From positions 2,687,913 through 2,751,912 of the forward strand of contig PCDI01000003.1 of assembly GCA_002778195.1 (NCBI GenBank): a stretch of 64,000 nt of DNA, given 5' to 3'. Source of the DNA: Raffaelea ambrosiae (lineage: Eukaryota > Ascomycota > Sordariomycetes > Ophiostomatales > Ophiostomataceae). A model generated the notes under the pieces. That model was not told the DNA's origin. It did not search any database and saw nothing but the letters and a program-made list of their open reading frames with translations. A program made the translations under genes and the position numbers. Shown piece after piece: positions 57,910 through 64,000 of this stretch. The stretch's first letter is position 1. Each line of letters starts with the position of its first letter.

Positions 57910-59928
57910 CTAGCATTTAGTTCACGCCATGATGTTATACGACTTGCCGTGTAGGACAGACGTTGGGACCTAATAGGCATAGGCCAGAGTCGAGTTAGGA
58001 GCAGGAGAGACGCGGCACACCTCGGAACCAGAAAAAAACGTGATCTGCGCCCAACGCAGACCATGCCGGTCTGATGTGCAGGAGATCCTCCCAAATAGAA
58101 GCAGACTCAAAAAGCAAGGAACGAAGGAACCAAAGACCGAAGAGACAAGGGAACCTGGGCAGCCAAGGCACCAAGCAGGGCGTGCAGGGCGTGCAGGGCA
58201 ATCAAATAATAAAATAAGAAGGAGCGGCACCGGCCAGCCCACAGGACGCTACCATACTGGATACATATGAGATATGTAGGCCGAAAGAAACGTGCAGCGC
58301 CGATATTGCTACGTACGGCTGCACCACCTGGCGCACTGGAAGGCACATCATTGCAACTCTGCAACGTATGTACCATGTACGTACAGGGTCCTACACAGTG
58401 CTATGAAGACGAATGCTTTCGGCCTACAAGTATTTTCTCTCCCAATTGCAGATAACTAGCGCACTGTTCACCGACGTTACTTCGTGGCGATCCACAGCCG
58501 GGGGGGGGAAGCTCCTATTCTAGTCAAGACCTGGACGACAGCAATGCGACGCCAACCAGGCGCGCCCAAGGCAGGAGGTTCTGAAACAGACCTGGTTGGG
58601 CAAGACGCAAGTTCACAGGCAACACTCGCAAGTCCACTGTACTACTGTGCATTCTCTTTTGGGTGATGTGCATGCACCACTGGCTGCAGCATGCCGTGGT
58701 CCGACCTTGGGTAGGCTTCTGTACTTCCTGCCGCTGCCCACGGCTGCCAATTGGTGGTTTGATTGCCAATGGGGTTGCTCCATGGGTGGTCTGGCCGCCT
58801 GAGTCCGCTTCTGAGTGGCTCCTTGGGTTTCATTGGGGCGCCTCCTTTGCGATTGCTTCCGTGGGCTTGTGATTCTTGATTTTTGTCTTGGGCAGTGCCT
58901 GTGTCCTTTTTTCCACATGAGCCGATGGGGTGACCCGCAGGAAGACGGGACGTTCCTCCCCAAAATAAAAGAGCAGGCCCCAAAATTGCGGCACGCACGG
59001 ATTTGCCTTTTGCAAGATCGCTGGGGGGGTTCAGAAAAGTGATTTATGACAGGACCTGACGTGTCCTGACCCGCATCCTGGGGCCTGTGGAAACGTCCAA
59101 GGAACGTCCTGCCAGGTATTTGGGACGACAGGGAGGAATGCTCGAACTCAGCCTCCCGGTAAGGCAGCACGGGGATGATGTCAGGGCGTGCATTGGGCCG
59201 CTAAAGGACGACGTCTGTCGCCTGTCACCTGTCGGAGATCCCTTGCTTTGGCGCCCGCAACGGGGAAACAACAAAGGGAAGAAAACAAAAGGGAGGCCAG
59301 GGGATGTGCGAGTAAGATGCACAGCACATTGGGGGGGGGTCTTCTTCTATGTGCAGCGGCCTCAATGGCCAGCGGGCGGCCTGTGCCTCCTGACAGCCAG
59401 TGTCTGTGACTATCGTATGTCGCATGCGTTCTGTGTGGCTGTTCCTGTCGAGCAAATGTTCTGCAGGCAGCGGCTGCTGTCCATGTGATGGTGACTCGCA
59501 TATGGGGTTGTGTCCAATGGTACCTCGCTTCTTATCGCAGTCGCCTCCTTGCGTGCTGCGGCCGGGGAGAGCATGACGGAGAGGCGCACGATGACTCGCT
59601 CAAGCCGAGTCGCTGACCCGAAACAGAGCAGACAGGCGGCAGAATGCGAGAACCAGCCAACCATACAGCGACGACAAATCGAACATGGAGCAAGAAATTG
59701 CGGAGCGTGTTACGGTGGCTGATGCGTGGTTGCTGCAGAGTTCGGGGAAGAGACATGAGCTTTTGGTCAGAGGACGGGACGATGCGCGAAGCAAGAGATG
59801 ATTGGAGGCGAGGAAGGAAGAGAAGAGGAAAAAGAAGACAGAAGCAGAGTAAACACGAGAAGGAATGCCGTGCAACGGATTTTTCTGTTCTATTTTTTTT
59901 TTTTACTTGGGGTCTTTTCTTGGGGGCG

Positions 59929-59966
59929 TTTTTTTTTTTTTTTTTTTTTTTTTTTTCTTTTTTTTT
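59929..59966. repeat. T28-C-T9 homopolymer
   Basis: Twenty-eight T, one C, then nine T. Confidence 0.95.
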
Positions 59967-60479
59967 GGTGTAACTTCCATAAGGAGAAACCAAATCGCAG
60001 GAATGAAAAAATTCGGCAGGACACTTTACTCGCTCCAGGTGACGTAAACACCAGACTGGAAGGAACGGCCAGTAATGGCGCAAGGGCGTGCGTGGTTGCT
60101 TTTTGTTCTGCTGTCGAGACGAGAACAAAAAAGAAAAAAAAAGCCGTTGGAAGGAGCGGGCGTGCATGCGCGAAGGATTCAGGCTCTTGTCCTTATTTGT
60201 GGTTGGTCTGTACGAAGTACCATAGTAACGACCATGGTAGTCTGCCCTCTCATTCTTTTTACCTTGCTGGCCCGGCGGCAAGCGCCGTGATGGGTCGAGA
60301 ATCCTCCTCCTACTTTTCGACGGCCAACGCTCGACGATCGCGGCAATCCCACGTCCGCCCTGTTCAGCGGTCGCTCTTGACGAACAGATGAAGAAAGAAT
60401 CATGCCACCGTGGGTATTGCCAGTACTACAAAGCGGAGGACTGACCGGTCGGTCAACGACTTGCTTGGTTTTTGCAGGC

Positions 60480-60502
60480 TTTTTTTTTTTTTTTTTTTTT
60501 TT
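60480..60502. repeat. T23 homopolymer
   Basis: Twenty-three consecutive T. Confidence 0.95.
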
Positions 60503-61214
60503 AATTCTTGAATTATTCTTGTTTCTTTCTCTCGAGTACTTTTGGTTCTCTCTCCATGATTTGTCTGATTCGGTTTGACGACTCTTGCATGACAAGGAAC
60601 ATGGCAATCCTGGAAATGGGAGCAAATGTGATATCTCCCCATTCCTACCTGCCCAGAACGAGTCAAGTCCCAACAATAAAGACGCAGCCGAAAAGAGAAA
60701 AAAAGAAAAAAAAAGAGCACCCCAGCCGAAAAGAGGCAAGAGCCGATTGATGCAAACGCCAACCCCAGAGTCCGAGAGATAAAAGAGACAGAATGACAAA
60801 TAAGAACCGGAGCGAGAAATGAACAGAGAAAAATTCAGCAGGAAAGAAAACCAGTACAGTCCAAGTAAAATACATGATAAGAATTCCCGCTATGGCCCCC
60901 AAGACACCGCTCGCCCCCAGATAAAAAAGAAGAAAAAAGAAAACGTAACCCGAAGATGCTCCTCAGCAATGTAGCTGTTTGTTGGTCCAATCTAGATGCG
61001 CTGGTGAATTCCAAATTTTTGATGTCGTGTTTTTGTGTGCATGTGTGTATATGTGTATGTCCTTTTGTTGGTCGTTTTTATGTCGTTGTTGTGGTGCCTT
61101 GCTTTCGAGGGTTTCTGTCATTTTTTTCTGTCGGTTGTATCGTTGCATTCTGTTGCACCTCGCTTTTGCTCATCTTGGTCGTCGTCTTTGTGCTGCAAGC
61201 AATCAGGTCGCAGT

Positions 61215-61242
61215 CACACACACACACACATACACACACACA
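61215..61242. repeat. (CA)n microsatellite with one TA interruption
   Basis: About 14 dinucleotides, alternating CA with one TA. Confidence 0.9.
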
Positions 61243-61426
61243 ACACAAGCAGGGTGGTAGATATGTTCTGCATGTGTGATGGACCGCCACTTGCCAATAG
61301 ACGCTCGCAGCAGAGTGCTGACTGCTCACGGCAGATCAACTGAGAACCAAAAGAAAACACCCCCTCCCAAAGCACACCAGAAACGACAAAAAAAATGAAA
61401 AGTGAGACCCAAAAGAGGGGAGACAA

Positions 61427-61440
61427 GGGGGGGGGGGGGG
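61427..61440. repeat. G14 homopolymer
   Basis: Fourteen consecutive G, 14 bp before the inverted repeat at 61455. Confidence 0.9.
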
Positions 61441-61454
61441 CACTCGTGACACGC

Positions 61455-61510
61455 GCGGCAATTCGGGCGAAGATAGAGGCAGGCAATTGCATCTTCGCTC
61501 GAATTGCCGC
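61455..61510. repeat. 20-bp inverted repeat with 16-bp loop
   Basis: Left arm GCGGCAATTCGGGCGAAGAT (61455-61474), right arm ATCTTCGCTCGAATTGCCGC (61491-61510). Nineteen of 20 positions pair, and the odd one becomes a G-U pair if the plus strand is transcribed. The loop contains GGCAATTGC, echoing the stem sequence. Confidence 0.9.
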
Positions 61511-62722
61511 CGAAGTCAGCTCACAGAGCAGTGGTTGTCTTGTCCTCTCTCGTCGGCTGCCACTGTTGTTGGGTGATGCCGATCATTGACGACTGTTCAG
61601 ACTGTTGACGCTGCGGACACCCGTCAGGCTGGCGGGCTGGTCGTTGCGGCGGATGAGGTGTTGCCATTCAGGAACCACATGTGGCCGACATTGTGCTATC
61701 AATACGTGCAATGTGAGTAAGAGGCCGCCATGAACCAACCAGGCCGGCCGTGCCGGTGGATAGATGGGTGCAGAGGATCGACTGGGCCAGACTCGAGCAA
61801 GCCTCCCAGGGCAAATGGTACATACTGCAAATCTCCTCTGTTCTGTTCATGTGTCAGCTTTGTGTTCGGGGCAGTGCGTGGTCGAGATAGCCATCCCTCA
61901 CCTCAACTCAAAATGGGTAATCTCGGGCTGGCACCGGCGATGTGTGCGGCGGTAGGTGTTGCACCACCGGGCAGCAATGAACTTGAAGTGGCCACAGCTG
62001 TATTCTCTCTGGAGAGGTTGTCAGTAGGAGAGACGCGTGGCGTGTCGAGCATGGATATCTGGGTGAGGATGGATGGCCGTCGTACCTGGGTGAATTCACA
62101 CATTGCGATGTAGGGCCGAGTCAAAGTGTGCGTAGGTATGAGGTCAGAGAGGCCTATTGCGAGGAATTGGTTCGAGTTGACGGGAGTCAAAAGAAGAATA
62201 GAATTACTGAAATTATCTGAGTACCAGTGAATTAACAAAAACAAGATGTAGGTCAAAGAGGGGAACGGAGTGACAGAACAAGAATGAAAAATAAAAGGCC
62301 GTCGGGATAGGACGGGCAAGGTTGAAGAAAGATGGGCGGATCAAGACCTCTTATACAGGGGTGGGCAGACGGGAGAAAAGAAAGGGTGTAGAGATGCTCG
62401 CGCATGCAGGGTCGAGGTGGACGGTGTACATGTAAGGGCAAGCACGGGCACAACACAAGGGAACATACTCAGACCAGGCACCCCATATTTTTTTTCCTTG
62501 GATGTCCGTGACATGAATGGTGTTTCGAAGGATAATTAAAAGAAAGAAAAAAAAAAGACGGAGGCCTAAAAAAGGAAAGAAACATCAAATCCAGAGGAAA
62601 AAAAAAAAAGCAAAAAAAGAGGAAAAAAGAGACAGAGAAAGAGGAGACCAGAAAGGCGATGGTGGGACTGCCTTAGAGGGGGAAAGATATGCATGGGTGG
62701 TGCAATCTATGGTGAACGCCCA

Positions 62723-62743
62723 CCCCCCCCCCCCCCCCCCCCC
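62723..62743. repeat. C21 homopolymer
   Basis: Twenty-one consecutive C. Confidence 0.95.
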
Positions 62744-62843
62744 AACGTCGTCTTTCGGGAAGCCGCAATAGCTTGACCGGCCCGAGGGCGAGGAACGAGG
62801 AGGGGTGGGTGGGCACGCACGAGAACAGAAGGGCAGATGAGCA

Positions 62844-62873
62844 AGGGTAGTCCAGGGTAGTCCAGGGTAGGCC
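62844..62873. repeat. 10-bp minisatellite, unit AGGGTAGTCC
   Basis: Two perfect copies and a partial third, changing to AGGGTAGGCC. Confidence 0.85.
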
Positions 62874-62960
62874 AAGGGAGGAGACACCTGTGTGGGCAGG
62901 CAAGGAAGGCCGAGGGCAGCGAAAGAAGAGCGAGAGCGTGTACGAGGTACAGAGTAGCCA

Positions 62961-62990
62961 AGAGAGTCGCAGAGGGTCGCAGAGGGTCGC
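62961..62990. repeat. 10-bp minisatellite, unit AGAGGGTCGC
   Basis: Three tandem copies, the first with one mismatch (AGAGAGTCGC). Confidence 0.85.
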
Positions 62991-63762
62991 ATAGAAGGAT
63001 GTCCAACTCTTGGGGAGCTACACCGTAGCACGCTCCACACCTAGGGACGACGACGACGGGCTCGCATTCTCTTAGGATACCTAAAACGGGCATGTGCGAG
63101 CGGACGGGACAGGCTTACACTCGCAGCAAGAAAACACGCTCACGCGGAGACGCCTCTCGGTGCTACACAATCTCTGTCATGTCTCCTATTCCCTCCTTTG
63201 TCCTTTGGGGTGGATTTCCAGGAGCCAGATGGACCTGCCGACTTGTCGGAGAATGTTTTGTTTTGGGGGGGAGTGAAGAGACTTTGCCATCTAAAAAAAG
63301 TACCTGTGCTATACCTGATCGGACATGCCTGGACATGCTTGAAACCTGCATGAGAAGGCTTCAAAAGACGAAAAGAACCGACATGGGTGCGCAAAACGGA
63401 AAGGGCTGATGTACAGAAATGTACACCGTACGCTTGGTGTATCCTGAGAAGGGCCCAGAGTGAGGAGGGAGGGGGGAGGGGTGCGTCCCCGACAGGGGTG
63501 CTTAGCAGAAGACGGAGAGATGGGCGGACGATGGTGGGTGGGTGTGTGGATGCGTCGGGATTGGGTGGTGTTGGCGATTGTGTTTAGTTGGGCTCTGGAG
63601 AGAGTGGTGAACTAACTACGAGGAGTAGCCCGTGTCTCCTCCATGGCGGAAACGGCGTGTGCTGTGCGAATGCCAGAGGCGGAGACGTTGCCAAACGCGC
63701 CAGCCGAAGGCGAATCACACACGGAGCAAGACGCCAGGAAGGGAGAGAGGGAGAGAGTGTCG

Positions 63763-63803
63763 AAAAAAAAAAAAATAAATAAATAAAATAAAAAATAAAA
63801 AAA
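63763..63803. repeat. A-rich / (AAAT)n tract
   Basis: A run of 13 A followed by AAAT-type units, 30 bp downstream of the stop codon of the right-edge gene. Confidence 0.85.
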
Positions 63804-63831
63804 TACACAATAGGGGCACAATATCACAGGC

Positions 63832-63954
63832 CTAGGCCTTTTTAGTCTTCTTTTTCTTCTTTTTCTTCTTTTGCGCTGTGTGATCATAGAGGACGCGCAG
63901 TGGTGGACGTGATGGCGGCGAGGGTGGAACGGGACGACTGGGCCGGGGGGTGTT
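63832..63954 (-). CDS. Terminal exon of a gene running beyond the right edge, Lys-rich C-terminus
   Basis: The minus-strand frame ends at TAG 63834-63832 and reads NTPRPSRPVPPSPPSRPP, then LRVLYDHTAQ, then eight Lys and TKKA. A good 3' splice site lies at 63955 (pyrimidine-rich tract then CCAACAG), so the exon probably starts at 63954. Without splicing the frame stays open to the last base of the window. A basic Lys-rich C-terminus after a Pro/Arg/Ser-rich linker suggests a nuclear or nucleolar localisation signal. The gene's identity needs the sequence to the right. The identification as coding rests on the open frame, the splice site and the composition of the tail. Confidence 0.5.
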   Translation of the reverse strand, partial: NTPRPSRPVPPSPPSRPPLRVLYDHTAQKKKKKKKKTKKA

Positions 63955-64000
63955 CTGTTGGTGTGAAGAAGAAAACAGACGAAGGAGTTGACAGGAGGAC

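Larger units (their letters stand above)
55854..63831. other. Gene desert of 8 kb rich in simple repeats
   Basis: No supported gene on either strand. Contents: polypyrimidine tract (57205-57480), T, G and C homopolymers of 14-28 bases, (CA)n, two 10-bp minisatellites, a 20-bp inverted repeat, and an A/AAAT tract near the right end. Long Lys-, Phe- or Pro-rich frames here are translations of these tracts. Parts may be UTR or promoter of genes beyond the right edge. Confidence 0.5.

Noticed and set aside
59600..60800. Long Lys- and Phe-rich frames on both strands
   Set aside because: They translate poly-T/poly-A tracts and contain no domain.
62585..63093. Pro/Leu-rich minus frames of 120-150 codons
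   Set aside because: Built on the C21 run and the two 10-bp minisatellites; no family resemblance.
1..64000. CRISPR arrays, insertion sequences, rRNA genes, intact retrotransposons
   Set aside because: No spaced direct-repeat array, transposase, reverse transcriptase, integrase or rRNA segment was seen; the genome is eukaryotic.

Overview
The window is nuclear DNA of a filamentous ascomycete, most likely a Sordariomycete. The evidence is the intron style: introns of about 55-160 nt with GTRNGY-type donors, CTAAC/CTGAC branch sites 10-40 nt before the acceptor, and short exons. The gene families agree: two Zn2Cys6 regulators, a NACHT-ankyrin protein, a PDR-type ABC transporter, a DHA2-type MFS transporter and an Egh16-type secreted protein. 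No species can be named from the sequence alone. Exon structures were worked out by hand from splice signals, reading phase and remembered family conservation. No search was run.

Layout. 1-471 (-): the 5' part of a Ser/Pro-rich protein, cut by the left edge. 1704-3569 (-): UNC93-like membrane protein, six exons. 4049-6748 (-): broken copy of a large uncharacterised fungal protein. 7094-8130 (-): short-chain dehydrogenase. 9374-10224 (-): F-box-like protein. 10.2-14.6 kb: gene-poor. 14613-16489 (+): MFS transporter. 17523-21998 (+): intronless, very GC-rich ABCC transporter. 22230-23004 (-): poorly resolved membrane protein gene or relic. 23890-30347 (+): 2129-residue NACHT-ankyrin protein with an acidic DED repeat tail. 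31177-31247 (+): tRNA-Gly(GCC). 31473-34055 (-) and 34550-35888 (+): Zn2Cys6 regulator divergent from a 2-oxoglutarate/Fe(II) dioxygenase. 36426-41094 (-) and 41707-43951 (+): ten-exon PDR/ABCG transporter divergent from a second Zn2Cys6 regulator. 45335-46962 (+): multi-pass membrane protein. 47143-47919 (-): NAD(P)-binding pseudogene. 49185-49993 (+): GNAT acetyltransferase. 50.0-55.0 kb: gene-poor. 55013-55853 (+): Egh16-like secreted protein. 55.9-63.8 kb: gene desert rich in homopolymers, microsatellites and one strong hairpin. 63832 to the right edge (-): last exon of another gene, with a Lys-rich C-terminus.

How it fits together. The window looks accessory rather than housekeeping: four membrane transporters (UNC93-like, MFS, ABCC, ABCG), two regulators each divergent from a plausible target, oxidoreductases, an acetyltransferase, an NLR-like receptor, a secreted protein, and at least two genes with disabling lesions. 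No polyketide, peptide or terpene synthase is visible, so this is not a recognisable biosynthetic cluster. The two regulator/target pairs are the clearest functional units. Each shared promoter carries an inverted CGG/CCG site, with spacing 6 in one and 8 in the other, as expected for dimeric Zn2Cys6 factors.
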